Below the pieces are notes generated by a model. It did not search any database. It saw nothing but the letters and a program-made list of their open reading frames with translations, and was not told the DNA's origin. Shown here piece after piece: positions 1-8,902 of a DNA stretch of 64,000 bases. The stretch is from Ignisphaera cupida. GTDB taxonomy: Archaea; Thermoproteota; Thermoprotei_A; Sulfolobales; Ignisphaeraceae. Positions within the stretch are counted from its first letter, which is position 1, and each line of letters begins with the position of its first letter. Location: positions 268,001-332,000 of the forward strand of contig NZ_JASNVW010000002.1 in the NCBI RefSeq assembly GCF_030186535.1, in the 5' to 3' direction. The translations under genes were made by a program, and so were the position numbers.

Positions 1-553
1 TAAGAATGAAAACAATATCTGAAACAAATTCTATGTCTCCAAGATCTATAGATTCTTTGCCTATTGGTATTTCAGCTATTAAAATAGCTAAGCCATTGAC
101 TAATCTGGGAAGCTCTGCAAAAAAGTTTTGTATAAAAGCTCTTGCAGCAACATCACTTTCAACAGCTTTTAGAAGTGGCGTAACAGAGTCCACAACAATT
201 ATATCTGGCTTGAAATTTGCTAAAACCTCAGAAATGCTATTTATAGTATGTTCAACAACTTCATGCTTAGAAATTAACGGAAATTTCACAAACAGTAATA
301 AACCACTTTTCTCTACACTCTCCAAATCAATGCCAAGTCTCTTCATATATGCATAAAGCTTATCTCTATGCTCTTGAAAAGATATGTAAAGACACTTCCT
401 CCCATTAACAGCATTAGCGTAGCACATTGTTGAAGCCAATGTGGTTTTACCAGATCCTGGATGACCAGCTACAACAAGAAGTGTTCCTGGAGCAAGTGAT
501 TTGCCAAGAACCTTATCAAGATTTTCAATACCAAAAACAAATAATTTACTCAT
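1..553 (-). CDS. KaiC-like RecA-fold ATPase, C-terminal part cut off by window edge
   Basis: The 184 visible codons start at an ATG (553) and run open to the edge. The N-terminus holds a Walker A loop (GHPGSGKTT, about residues 31-39), the KaiC-family SFQE motif near residue 60 and a Walker B strand ending IIVVDSVTPL. The family couples ATP hydrolysis to signalling or DNA-linked tasks; the substrate here is unknown. It is closely similar to the KaiC-like protein at 1079-2467, sharing VVAGHPG-GKTTLAS, CLY-SFQE and SLGDIEF/DLGDIEF, so the two are paralogues. A second, C-terminal domain cannot be judged because the gene is truncated. Confidence 0.85.
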   Translation of the reverse strand, partial: MSKLFVFGIENLDKVLGKSLAPGTLLVVAGHPGSGKTTLASTMCYANAVNGRKCLYISFQEHRDKLYAYMKRLGIDLESVEKSGLLLFVKFPLISKHEVVEHTINSISEVLANFKPDIIVVDSVTPLLKAVESDVAARAFIQNFFAELPRLVNGLAILIAEIPIGKESIDLGDIEFVSDIVFIL

Positions 554-707
554 TAAATCACTCTTAACACTTCTAGAGCTTAACATAGCCTATTCTAGCA
601 TATGTTTAAATTGTTACACAAGTATTAAATCATTTAGCCCTTAAACTAAAATAATGCTAGTTATATAAAATCATTGAAATTCATATATTAAACAAAATCT
701 TGTGTAA

Positions 708-1058
708 TTACTGTGAATACTTTTTGATAAGCTCAAAAAATTCTCTATCCCTACCTATCTTTGCCAAGTGCAACAACTCATTAACAATATTTGAATTCCT
801 TAAATATTCAGCTATTGGGTTTAGGAATAGTATTTTGAATGTGTAGTCTGTTGTTGTTATATCTCCTTTGAAATGTGTTAGTATGAGTTGGTATAGTTTG
901 CTTGGTGATGTGAGGAAAAGTGTTATACAATCCATACCGGTTAAGGAAATTGAGAGAATATTAAGCAAATTAAGCATACCAGGAACTCTCTTAAGAATGT
1001 GATTATGCATATAACTTTTTAGGTTTTGTATCCAAGCCTCTTCCTCACTCATTAACAA
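708..1058 (-). CDS. Small protein of an unnamed family, second copy at 49796-50512
   Basis: A 116-residue protein without signal peptide or membrane helix; a second ATG two codons in is an alternative start. I do not recognise a named family. It follows the KaiC-like gene (1079-2467) by 20 nt on the same strand, so the two are probably co-transcribed. Its residues align by eye with the C-terminal half of the protein at 49796-50512: a PGM/PGL motif, then MDCITLF against KDCVTLL, then LFLNPIAEYL against LFTPIAEAL. The longer relative has an extra N-terminal region that this copy lacks, so this may be a short form or a truncated one. Confidence 0.6.
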   Translation of the reverse strand: MLMSEEEAWIQNLKSYMHNHILKRVPGMLNLLNILSISLTGMDCITLFLTSPSKLYQLILTHFKGDITTTDYTFKILFLNPIAEYLRNSNIVNELLHLAKIGRDREFFELIKKYSQ

Positions 1059-1078
1059 ACACCAAAAACAAAATGATG

Positions 1079-2467
1079 CTAACCAAGAATTAAGAGTTTG
1101 CTTATTAACTTTTCAACATCGGCTTTTGTCAGTAGAGTTTCTTCTCCCCATTCAACAATCCTAACTGTATAATCAAGACAATAGTTATCAATACAATCAA
1201 TATGTATCATGCTATCTGCTAGCATTCTCTTAATTGTAGATAGTTCTGGAGGTGATTTAGCTTCAGCTAGTATTACTTCAACACCTCTAGACTTTAAAGC
1301 AAGTGTTTCGTTAAATAATGTGCGTAAATACCTTTCCTTATTTGATTCAAGCATAAGTGGTAGTGAAGAGTTGTAAAACACTACAGCTCCTGGCTTAACC
1401 TCATCAACAAGAGATAACTCCATTGCTGTTCGCTCATAAATGCTATAGGCTAGCGGATTAACGGCTCTAATAACAATTCTGTTTAAAACTCTTTCAATTG
1501 TTTCTTCATCAGCATATTTCCTAAACACATCAATGATATAATGTTTAAGCTCATCTTCGGAATGTTTATAGCTTATAATTAGTATTTTCTCGTTTCTAGG
1601 TGCATGCATAAGTATTGATAGTAGTAGGCATGTAGATGGTAAGATTTGTGGAGTAAACTCTATTAGTGTTACATGTACGGGTTTTCTAACTTCTTCAAAC
1701 TCATATTCGTTGTTAACTCGCTTAAGTTTTAAATGTGATTTAGCAATGGACTTAATTTCTCTGGGTATTACTGGTGGATGAAGAACAATTCCCTGGACAC
1801 CTCTTATAGAAAATGGTATTTCAGCTACTAAAAGTTCTCTACCTCTAATCTTTCTAATCTCCATGAATCTCTCAATCAATCCTTCATCAATTCTGTGCTT
1901 CAATATGAGAATAGCATCAGCAATAAATTCTATGTCACCTAAACTCGGATATTCCTGCCCTAAAGCAACTTCTACAACCATTACAATACTGCCTAAAACA
2001 ATTTTTTGCAATTCCCAAAAAAGATTTTGTAAATATCCTCGAATTTTAACATCATCTCTAAGACCTTTAAACAATGCTGTAATAGAGTCTATGACAATGA
2101 TCCTGGGATTAAAATCGCTAATACTTTTCAGCATCTCATTCATGAAAATATGTACAGCTTCTTCATCACCTGGAATAGGAAGTTTAATAAATCTTAAAAG
2201 CCCTTTAGCATCAAAATAATCAAGAGCTATACCAACACCTGCAAGTTGCTTAAACAACCTGTTTTTATCCTCCTGAAAAGACATGTACAAGCACTTCTCA
2301 TTAGTTTGCATAGCATGTAAACAAATAATTGAGGCGAGAGTGGTTTTTCCAGCTCCTGGATGACCAGCTACAACAATAAGCCTAGGCTCTTTAACAAAAT
2401 CCCCCAAAACACTTTTTAAATACTCAATAGTCCTGCTATCCATGTCATGTAAACCTTTTACAACCAT
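1079..2467 (-). CDS. KaiC-like ATPase with a degenerate second domain
   Basis: A 462-residue RecA-fold protein. Domain 1 (about 1-235) has Walker A GHPGAGKT at 35-42, the SFQE motif at 63-66 and Walker B with Asp127 (IIVIDSIT). Domain 2 (about 255-460) keeps the alternating strand/helix pattern of a RecA fold but has no P-loop, so only the first domain should hydrolyse ATP. Tandem domains are typical of KaiC-type proteins. The ATG lies about 27 nt after a palindromic TATA box, fitting a leaderless or near-leaderless message. The small gene 708-1058 follows. It is paralogous to the truncated gene at 1-553. The cellular role is unknown. Confidence 0.85.
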   Translation of the reverse strand: MVVKGLHDMDSRTIEYLKSVLGDFVKEPRLIVVAGHPGAGKTTLASIICLHAMQTNEKCLYMSFQEDKNRLFKQLAGVGIALDYFDAKGLLRFIKLPIPGDEEAVHIFMNEMLKSISDFNPRIIVIDSITALFKGLRDDVKIRGYLQNLFWELQKIVLGSIVMVVEVALGQEYPSLGDIEFIADAILILKHRIDEGLIERFMEIRKIRGRELLVAEIPFSIRGVQGIVLHPPVIPREIKSIAKSHLKLKRVNNEYEFEEVRKPVHVTLIEFTPQILPSTCLLLSILMHAPRNEKILIISYKHSEDELKHYIIDVFRKYADEETIERVLNRIVIRAVNPLAYSIYERTAMELSLVDEVKPGAVVFYNSSLPLMLESNKERYLRTLFNETLALKSRGVEVILAEAKSPPELSTIKRMLADSMIHIDCIDNYCLDYTVRIVEWGEETLLTKADVEKLISKLLILG

Positions 2468-2487
2468 ACCACATTACATGAAGATGA

Positions 2488-2502
2488 AAATTTATAAATT
2501 TT
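2488..2502 (-). promoter_or_regulatory. TATA box of the KaiC-like gene 1079-2467
   Basis: The sequence AAATTTATAAATTTT is a perfect A/T palindrome. Its TTTATAAA core is centred about 27 nt upstream of the ATG at 2467, the usual distance between an archaeal TATA box and the transcription start, so the transcript probably begins at or next to the start codon. Confidence 0.6.
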
Positions 2503-2753
2503 ATCCTTACTTTCTCCATTATTAGTTCCATTACTAGCTGTTTGCATTGTGAGTATCAACTTCTCTCTTAATTGCCTTTGCATGTAATAGATGTGAAAAG
2601 AAATAGATATATTAAGAATAGATGAGTTGTTTAATGAATTTTACTGTAAAAAATTAAGGAAGGGCTAAACCAAAAGCAATAATTGATCAGCACAACAAAT
2701 AAAGAAGTAAAACTAATAATGCTCTTTCGACAAATATTTTTTGGTGATTTGTC

Positions 2754-3527
2754 TTGTCAGAGAGGGTTAAAACAGGTATACCAGGTTTTGATGAGATATT
2801 GCATGGGGGCATTCCAAAGAGAAACATTGTTTTGGTTAGTGGGGGTCCGGGGACTGGGAAGACTATTCTTAGTCAACAGTTCATATGGAATGGTCTTCAA
2901 ATGGGTGAGCCAGGAATATATGTTGTTCTTGAGGAGCATCCAGCACAGGTTAAGCAAAATATGAAGCAATTTGGGTGGGATGTTACACCATTTGAGAAGA
3001 AGGGAATGTTTGAAATTGTTGATGCTTTTACTGGTGGCATTGGGGAATATGCTAAGAGGGAAAAGTATGTTGTTCCAGATCCTACAGATGTTGGACATTT
3101 AGTTGATGTTGTTAGAGATGCTATTAAGGATCTCAATGCTCAGAGAGCAGTAATAGACTCTGTTTCAACTCTGTACATAACAAGACCTTCTCTAGCAAGA
3201 GGAATTATTATGCAAATAAAAAAGGTTTTGAGTGGATTGGGTGTTACAGCTTTTCTTGTTAGCCAAGTATCTGTAACTGAGAGAGGGTTTGGAGGACCTG
3301 GAGTTGAGCATGCAGCTGATGGCATAGTGAGACTTGATCTTGATGAAATTGGTGGAGAGCTCAAAAGAAGTTTGATAGTGTGGAAAATGAGAGGAACAAG
3401 CCACAGCATGAGAAGACACCCATTTGAGATAACAGATAAGGGTATTGTTGTTTACCACAACAAGGTGCTAAAGGTTTTCAGAGGAAGCTATGAAGAAATT
3501 GAGAAAGGAAAGTCTGAGGAAGAATAG
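2754..3527 (+). CDS. Single-domain KaiC-like ATPase
   Basis: A 257-residue protein opening with [15 protein letters not shown], the classic KaiC/RadA entry motif, followed by Walker A GGPGTGKT (30-37), a double glutamate LEEHP near 58-62 and Walker B (AVIDSVSTL, near 135-143). It matches the common archaeal one-domain KaiC family, whose members are linked to signalling or DNA maintenance without a settled role. The start is TTG at 2754, preceded by GGTGAT at 2743-2748 with a 5-nt spacer. It is divergent from the two-domain KaiC-like gene across a 286-bp gap in which I see only A/T-rich promoter sequence. Confidence 0.88.
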   Translation: MSERVKTGIPGFDEILHGGIPKRNIVLVSGGPGTGKTILSQQFIWNGLQMGEPGIYVVLEEHPAQVKQNMKQFGWDVTPFEKKGMFEIVDAFTGGIGEYAKREKYVVPDPTDVGHLVDVVRDAIKDLNAQRAVIDSVSTLYITRPSLARGIIMQIKKVLSGLGVTAFLVSQVSVTERGFGGPGVEHAADGIVRLDLDEIGGELKRSLIVWKMRGTSHSMRRHPFEITDKGIVVYHNKVLKVFRGSYEEIEKGKSEEE

Positions 3528-3564
3528 AATAACAGCCTAGATGTTTTTATTTTAAAGGAATTTT

Positions 3565-3588
3565 AGAATCAGTAAATGGAATTGAAAG
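3565..3588 (+). repeat. Solitary CRISPR-like repeat
   Basis: The 16 nt TAAATGGAATTGAAAG (3573-3588) are identical to the end of the repeats at 25080-25109 and 25538-25567. The preceding bases AGAATCAG resemble the GGAATCCAT of those repeats with one base missing. It lies between the convergent KaiC-like and methionine aminopeptidase genes. No second repeat, spacer or leader-like stretch is next to it, so it looks like a relic or a stray copy. Confidence 0.5.
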
Positions 3589-3598
3589 AAAAATGATA

Positions 3599-4522
3599 TC
3601 AGGAATTAGCACAGATAGTTGTAATGATTTTCTCTTTTTTACCTGTAAACAATATTGTGTGTTCGTATTGTGCAACAACCCCCCCGCTTCTCTCAACTAG
3701 AACTGGATAGGCTATTGCAAGCCCATTTGAAACAAGAATCTTCATTGCATCTTCAAGAATTCTCAAATCAAACTTGCTTTTATACCATCTTAATGCAAAT
3801 GGCAGTGTTTTTCTATCATCATATATTGTGTTGTAAATATTTTGAATTTCTTGGCTAAGTTTAGAAAGCTTTTTGGGGTTTGGCTTAAGAGCATATATAA
3901 CCACCTTTTTATCCTCCACCACATACCCATCTCCATTAGTTGCGAAAGGCTCTATGGCATACGCTCTTCCAGCTTTGAAAGAGCCAAAAACAAGTCTATT
4001 TCTGTAGTTGGGAATGACTTCTCCAGCATGTATAGAGAATCTGTCTAGGCTATGCCCACTAAGATTATATATTGGTTTAAAGCCATAGCTTCTAATAACA
4101 GATTCCACAACATGTCCAACCTCATTAAACTTTACACCAACATCTGCAATAGTTAAAGCCTTTTCCAAAGCATTTTTAGCAGCTTCACACAACAAGTTAT
4201 ACCTATCATCAAAAGCTATGGTTATTGCTGTATCAGCTATGTATCCATCAACATGAACACCAACATCAACTTTAACAACAGAATTGCTTGGCACAACAAA
4301 ATCATCATCTGGATGTGGTGTATAGTGCGCTGCTACACTATTTATAGATATGTTCACGGGAAATGCTGGTTTACCACCTAACTCAACAATTCTATTCTCA
4401 ATATATTCAGCAATCTCAATAACCTTTGCACCAATTCTAACGATTTTCGTAGCCTCATTCAAAACTTTGCAAGCAATTTGACCAGCTTTGATATAGCTTT
4501 CAATCTCGATTTGAGTAGACAT
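3599..4522 (-). CDS. map: Methionine aminopeptidase, type II
   Basis: This cytosolic metalloprotease removes the initiator methionine from new proteins. The metal ligands of the family are visible: VDVGVHVDGYIADT supplies two aspartates, NLSGHS a histidine, AIEPFAT a glutamate, and QYEHT near the C-terminus the last glutamate. The roughly 60-residue insertion between the His and the final Glu is typical of type II. ATG 4522 is preferred because a TATA box (4544-4551) lies 22-29 nt upstream; a TTG at 4561 would add 13 residues. The gene is divergent from the UPF0173 gene at 4605. Confidence 0.93.
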   Translation of the reverse strand: MSTQIEIESYIKAGQIACKVLNEATKIVRIGAKVIEIAEYIENRIVELGGKPAFPVNISINSVAAHYTPHPDDDFVVPSNSVVKVDVGVHVDGYIADTAITIAFDDRYNLLCEAAKNALEKALTIADVGVKFNEVGHVVESVIRSYGFKPIYNLSGHSLDRFSIHAGEVIPNYRNRLVFGSFKAGRAYAIEPFATNGDGYVVEDKKVVIYALKPNPKKLSKLSQEIQNIYNTIYDDRKTLPFALRWYKSKFDLRILEDAMKILVSNGLAIAYPVLVERSGGVVAQYEHTILFTGKKEKIITTICANS

Positions 4523-4543
4523 AGACCTTGAAACACCTGAAAC

Positions 4544-4551
4544 ATTTAAAT
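4544..4551 (-). promoter_or_regulatory. TATA box for map
   Basis: ATTTAAAT is centred about 26 nt upstream of the ATG at 4522, as expected for a leaderless archaeal transcript. It decides in favour of the shorter protein start. Confidence 0.45.
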
Positions 4552-4604
4552 GATCTTTCAAAACTTTTTAACGTGTTAAAATTATGACTGTTCTGTGATT
4601 AAAA

Positions 4605-5300
4605 ATGGTTTTGATTAGATGGCTTGGACATGCAGCTTTTATTGTAGAAGTTGGTGAATCAAGAATTTTGATTGATCCTTGGATTACAAATCCACTATCT
4701 CCTTATAGAAGTGTTGAATCATTTTTGAAGGATTATCGAGAAGTGGACTTTATTGTTGTTACACATGATCATGGGGATCATGTTGGAGAGGCTGAAGAGC
4801 TTTTGCGAAGATGTAGAAATGCAAGAATTGTTGCTGTTTTTGAGCTTGCTGAGGAACTGGCTAGAAAGGCTGGAGCTGTTGATAGAAGCATTCCAGCAAA
4901 TATAGGAGGTTTTATAAAACTTGGGAAAGACCTTGGAATTGTTTTAACACCAGCATTTCACAGTTCATCTCGTGGCAGCCCCACAGGTGTTATTATTTTT
5001 GGAGAGGGAAAGGCTGTTTACCATGCTGGAGACACAGGAGTTTTTGGGGATATGAGGCTTATTCAAGAGTTGTACAAACCTGTTGTTGCTATGCTTCCAA
5101 TAGGAGGTCATTTCACCATGGGAATTGAGGAAGCTGTTAAAGCTGTTGAGCTTTTGAAGCCTTCAATAGTAATACCAATGCATTACAACACATTCAATGT
5201 TATTTCAGCAGATCCAAATAGATTTGCTGAACTTGTTAAACAGAGGATTCCAGGTGTTGAGATAAGAATTCTAAAGCCAGGTGAGGAAACAAGGGTATAG
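4605..5300 (+). CDS. UPF0173-type metallo-beta-lactamase-fold hydrolase
   Basis: A 231-residue metal-dependent hydrolase. Near the N-terminus IRWLGHAAFIVE and ILIDPW are the hallmarks of the UPF0173/UlaG-like branch. THDHGDH (about 55-61) is the HxHxDH metal motif, HAGDTG supplies the bridging aspartate, and IPMHYN the last histidine. All metal ligands are present, so it should be active; the substrate is unknown. The 3' end overlaps the next gene by 20 nt if that gene starts at the GTG at 5281. Confidence 0.85.
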   Translation: MVLIRWLGHAAFIVEVGESRILIDPWITNPLSPYRSVESFLKDYREVDFIVVTHDHGDHVGEAEELLRRCRNARIVAVFELAEELARKAGAVDRSIPANIGGFIKLGKDLGIVLTPAFHSSSRGSPTGVIIFGEGKAVYHAGDTGVFGDMRLIQELYKPVVAMLPIGGHFTMGIEEAVKAVELLKPSIVIPMHYNTFNVISADPNRFAELVKQRIPGVEIRILKPGEETRV

Positions 5301-6147
5301 CTTCATCAACAGGCCTCATAATATGTCCAAAGCTTTTGGCATTGGATACAACCCGGTGGAGGTTGCCAAGACAGTTGAAAAAATTGTTGCAACTGAAATT
5401 GATGGTGAAGTTGCTAGAAAGTATTTTGGATTTGCTTCAACAAAATTCTATGGAGGGTCTGCAACAGGTTATGTAACTGGTTGCAATCTTAGTTGTGCTT
5501 ATTGCTGGAGCTGGAAAGCAAACAAAACTTTTATTGGCTCATTCTACAAACCTTCTGTTGTTGCTCAGAAGCTAACTCAAATAGCTTTAAGCAAAAAACA
5601 TGTTTACATTAGACTAAGTGGGGGAGAACCAACACTAGTTATAAATCATCTTCTCCAGGTTTTGGACTATGTAAAAGCGTTTGGAAGATCTAGAGAAATG
5701 CTGTTTATTTTAGAAACAAATGGTATTATGATTGGATATGACAAGTTAATTGCAAAGAAACTAAGCGAATACAGCTTCGTGATTGCCAGAGTCTCTGTGA
5801 AGGGTTGTAGCGAGGAAGAGTTTTACATGATAACTGGTGCTGAAAAAAGCTTCTTTAATTTGCAGCTGCAAGCTGTGAAGAATCTTGTTGATAATGGTGT
5901 TAAAACAATTGTTGTGGTTATGCTTAGTTTTTGCAACAAGGAATCCTTTTCCCAGCTAATCGAAAAACTTACAGCTATAGACACTGCCATGGCTAGCAAC
6001 ATCGAATTAGAGTATGTGAAGCTTTATCCAAATGTTTTGAAAAGACTATGCAAGAAGGATTTAAAGCCTTGGATAGCCATAGACCCAATAAAAAAAGAGG
6101 TTGTGAAGCTAGATGAATTCAACAAACTATGCAGAAACAGAGCTTAG
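5281..6147 (+). CDS. Radical SAM protein
   Basis: A 288-residue protein with the CxxxCxxC cluster motif GCNLSCAYCWSWK (Cys near residues 68, 72 and 75), which binds the [4Fe-4S] cluster that cleaves S-adenosylmethionine. RLSGGEPTL further on is the SAM-contacting GGE motif. No auxiliary cluster domain is obvious. The reaction is unknown. GTG 5281 overlaps the upstream gene and lies inside a GGTGAGG motif; ATG 5323 (MSKAFGIGY) is an equally possible start. A small gene overlaps the 3' end by 35 nt and is probably translated from the same message. Confidence 0.85.
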   Translation: MRKQGYSFINRPHNMSKAFGIGYNPVEVAKTVEKIVATEIDGEVARKYFGFASTKFYGGSATGYVTGCNLSCAYCWSWKANKTFIGSFYKPSVVAQKLTQIALSKKHVYIRLSGGEPTLVINHLLQVLDYVKAFGRSREMLFILETNGIMIGYDKLIAKKLSEYSFVIARVSVKGCSEEEFYMITGAEKSFFNLQLQAVKNLVDNGVKTIVVVMLSFCNKESFSQLIEKLTAIDTAMASNIELEYVKLYPNVLKRLCKKDLKPWIAIDPIKKEVVKLDEFNKLCRNRA

Positions 6148-6361
6148 AACACTAATAAAAAAGGTTTTGGCTAGAAACCCAAATGGCTTAACATTTGATT
6201 ATCTTAGAAATGAGCTTGAGGAAATAGAAATGATTTATGTTGATGGAACAAAACTAAGAAAAATAATTGCAGAAATGATAAGAGAAGGCACAATATGCAA
6301 AGAGCCATCGCCACAACTCAAAAAATTTGTATTAAAACTCTGCAAACAACTAAACAAGTAA
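6113..6361 (+). CDS. Small winged-helix-like protein
   Basis: An 82-residue, lysine- and glutamate-rich protein predicted to be all helical with a short wing. The pattern NGLTFDYLRNEL ... VDGTKLRKIIAEMIREGTI resembles a winged helix-turn-helix. I do not recognise a named family. It begins inside the last 35 nt of the radical SAM gene in another frame, which suggests translational coupling. It could be a partner or substrate-recognition subunit of the radical SAM enzyme; this is inference only. Confidence 0.55.
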   Translation: MNSTNYAETELRTLIKKVLARNPNGLTFDYLRNELEEIEMIYVDGTKLRKIIAEMIREGTICKEPSPQLKKFVLKLCKQLNK

Positions 6362-6944
6362 AACAATAGCTAACTCTGAAATCAGATGGGTGTGTACACA
6401 TCACTAATCAGACACTAGCGGTCTCATCACTTGTTTGCAGCTATGTTAACATTTTGATTAGTCTAGTCATTGCTGTTTAAATGGCTTAGCTGCTAAGCCT
6501 CTTCTCATTTTAGTTTAAAAATTAATAATTCAAAATATTAACCTTTTTGATATCACTAGTCATAGATTGTGGCTTCTCCATATGAGCTTCTCATAGATAG
6601 TAATGGTATTGTAAAAATTTGTTGAATGGGGGTATATCTGTCACAGTTTTTCAGCTTAGAATCACCAAAGATGCTACAGATAATTGTGTTGCGACGTACA
6701 ATAGCATATCTACAATGTGAGCATTTAAATCTCATATATACTCACATATAGTGTTATGCTAATTTGGTTTATATATTTTTAAGCTAAAACAAAATTAAGT
6801 TAAAATATGTATAAAATCTATATTCACTTAGTGTTTAAACTGGTTAAATGAGGTTGTTAATGATGAGTTTAAAGCAGCTATGTTGTAAAATTGAAGGAGT
6901 TGTTGAGAGTCAAATTAAAATAGTCTGAGTTTGACATATAGTGT
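6362..6944 (+). other. 583-bp intergenic region, promoter of the CBS protein at its end
   Basis: I see no convincing gene. There is a 7-bp inverted repeat, ATGTGAG (6715-6721) and CTCACAT (6741-6747), separated by 19 A/T-rich bases. A TATA-like AAATTAAAA (about 6912-6920) lies 25-33 nt before the GTG start at 6945. An ATGATGA near 6857 resembles a C box but has no D box at a suitable distance. Confidence 0.4.
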
Positions 6945-8108
6945 GTGGTGGGTGTTTTGTCTACAGCAATTGATCTTGCTATTGAGCCACCTATAATACT
7001 TAGACCCACGATGAGAATTGGAGAGGTTTTGCCTAAAATGAAAGAGCATAGAGTTGTTACAGCACCTGTTGTAGATGATAGAAATGTTTTGATTGGTGTT
7101 CTCAGCTATAGAAATATTCTTATGAGGGGTGTTGGAAGAGATACCAAGGTTCAAACCGTTATGGAACCCCCATTCTCTGTTAATGAGAATACAGAGTTCA
7201 ATAGAGTTGTTGCTGCCTTTGTTTCTTGGAGAGCAAGGGAAATCCCTGTTACAAATACTCATAATGTTGTTACTGGTTTAATCTCCAGAAACAATCTGTT
7301 GGCTTACATGAATAAGAATGGTCTTTTCCCAGCATCTCCAGTTGATAGTGCTATGAGCAAGCCAGCTATAACCATTGAGGAAAGCGAGAGTATTGCAAGA
7401 GCTAGATGGTTAATGCTGAAAAGTGGAATTTCAAGACTTGTTGTTATTGATAAATCTGGTAGGATTTCTGGTGTGATAACATTGAGCGATATTGTTGAAA
7501 GGCTTTACACAATTAGATTGAGTAGAAGAAGGGGGTATGAGTGGATACAAAGCGAGGAATCATTTCTAGCAGCACCAGTTGCTGACTACATGACGAGTCC
7601 TCCAATAACAATTTCAACAGGGTCTAGCATAGACAAAGCTGTGAATATTCTTTTAGAAAACAGAATATCTGGAGCTCCTGTTGCCTCAGCTGATGATAAG
7701 CCTCTTGGGGTTTTCAGTGGCTTAGATGCATTGAAACTTTATTTGGATCAGCTAAAGGTTTTAACACCTGTAGAAGCTAAGATAGCAGATGTTGCAAAAG
7801 AAGATGTTACAAAACTACAGATAGAGAAACTTGTCAACAATTATCTCTCAAAATTTTCACGATACATAAACGTTATAGATTTTAAGATGTCGGTAAGGGA
7901 AGAAACAAAAACAGATAAGGAGGGTAGAAGAAGATACAATGTGAGAGTAAAGATGGTTACAAACATTGGTGCATTAACATCGCAATCAGTATGCTGGGAT
8001 TTACCAACATGTGTGAGAGAGGCTCTGGAAATAATTGAGAGGAGATTGAGAAAGCAAATAGAAAAAGCAGAAACTATTAAGAGAAGAGAATCGAAGGAAA
8101 CTGATTAG
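6945..8108 (+). CDS. Four-CBS-domain protein with an HPF/RaiA-like C-terminal domain
   Basis: A 387-residue protein. Four CBS repeats fill about residues 15-265, two Bateman pairs that normally bind adenosine nucleotides. The last 110 residues (about 278-387) do not look like CBS. They show an amphipathic helix (KLVNNYLSKFSRYI), two charged strands (FKMSVREE, YNVRVKMVTN), then SVCWDLPTCVREALEIIERRLRKQIEK, the strand/helix order of bacterial ribosome-hibernation factors HPF/RaiA. I infer an energy-sensing ribosome-binding factor. The start is GTG 6945 in a probably leaderless message. It converges with the MscS-like gene and overlaps it by 4 nt. Confidence 0.75.
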   Translation: MVGVLSTAIDLAIEPPIILRPTMRIGEVLPKMKEHRVVTAPVVDDRNVLIGVLSYRNILMRGVGRDTKVQTVMEPPFSVNENTEFNRVVAAFVSWRAREIPVTNTHNVVTGLISRNNLLAYMNKNGLFPASPVDSAMSKPAITIEESESIARARWLMLKSGISRLVVIDKSGRISGVITLSDIVERLYTIRLSRRRGYEWIQSEESFLAAPVADYMTSPPITISTGSSIDKAVNILLENRISGAPVASADDKPLGVFSGLDALKLYLDQLKVLTPVEAKIADVAKEDVTKLQIEKLVNNYLSKFSRYINVIDFKMSVREETKTDKEGRRRYNVRVKMVTNIGALTSQSVCWDLPTCVREALEIIERRLRKQIEKAETIKRRESKETD

Positions 8109-8902
8109 AGCATTTCTATCCTGAGTCTATGCGAAACATTTTTTGTCAACATTTTATAGATATCTGATAAGCATTGAGTTGCTGAGTCAGGGTTTCTCAA
8201 ACTAATCTCAATTAGAAATGATACCTCTTCCTCGCGAATTTCCAATAACCTTAACTCATTAATTGCTACAACAAATCTTGATTTTGGCAATACCTCTTTA
8301 ACAATATTCGATGTTTTATCAATGTCAATGCCATGGCCATGCACAATCAATTTAAACTTCAAGTTTTGAAGAGACTGTTTAATAATGACAGAGTTTAGAA
8401 CATGTTTATATGGTACATAAACAATTTTGTTATCATGAGTCAGTATCTCCATGAAGTTGCCTTCCAACAGTGATACCCTACCCTCATAAGTAACGCCATT
8501 CACATTAATCTGTATGCTTTCCCCATCTCTCAAAATACCAGATGAAACAAGAACTAAATAGCTAAAGGTGTTCTCAATAAATGTTTTCAGCATGATAATT
8601 ACAAGAGCGAAGGCAATAACTGCTATAGCTATTGAGAACCAGAGGGAGTATTGTATAATATTCGACAATGCAATTGGTATAGATATTAGGATAAGAAAAA
8701 CTAAAACAATAATTTTTATTAGCTCCTCAATTCTTCTAGATATAACACCTCTTAATCTAAGTCCTCTAAGCACTCTTCCAACAGCAACATATATAGCAAT
8801 AACTATGGCAATTGCAATTAGTATATAAAGTATGTCATTGAAAATATTTAAATCAATCGGTAGTGAAATAGAAAAAGCGGTGTTGCTACTCATTTTAATC
8901 AC
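8105..8902 (-). CDS. MscS-like small-conductance mechanosensitive channel
   Basis: A 265-residue membrane protein with three or more helices: about 24-46, 62-83 and 85-110. After the last helix comes FSYLVLVSSGILRDGESIQINVNGVTYEGRVSLLEG, matching the beta domain of MscS (pore exit, G-E-G-V and VPN-like NxxxxP positions). It should open under membrane tension to release solutes. It overlaps the upstream TrkA gene by 8 nt and belongs to the same operon as TrkH/TrkA, which makes an osmotic-shock role likely. The pore helix is not strongly conserved, so the family call is moderate. Confidence 0.7.
   Translation of the reverse strand: MIKMSSNTAFSISLPIDLNIFNDILYILIAIAIVIAIYVAVGRVLRGLRLRGVISRRIEELIKIIVLVFLILISIPIALSNIIQYSLWFSIAIAVIAFALVIIMLKTFIENTFSYLVLVSSGILRDGESIQINVNGVTYEGRVSLLEGNFMEILTHDNKIVYVPYKHVLNSVIIKQSLQNLKFKLIVHGHGIDIDKTSNIVKEVLPKSRFVVAINELRLLEIREEEVSFLIEISLRNPDSATQCLSDIYKMLTKNVSHRLRIEML

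Noticed and set aside
2754-3458. Several long frames in other phases across the KaiC-like gene
   Set aside because: They have no start signals or protein-like motifs and are shadows of the coding strand.
6715-6747. Inverted repeat ATGTGAG / CTCACAT upstream of the CBS protein gene
   Set aside because: Only 7 bp per arm in A/T-rich DNA, 200 bp from the promoter; not enough to call an operator.
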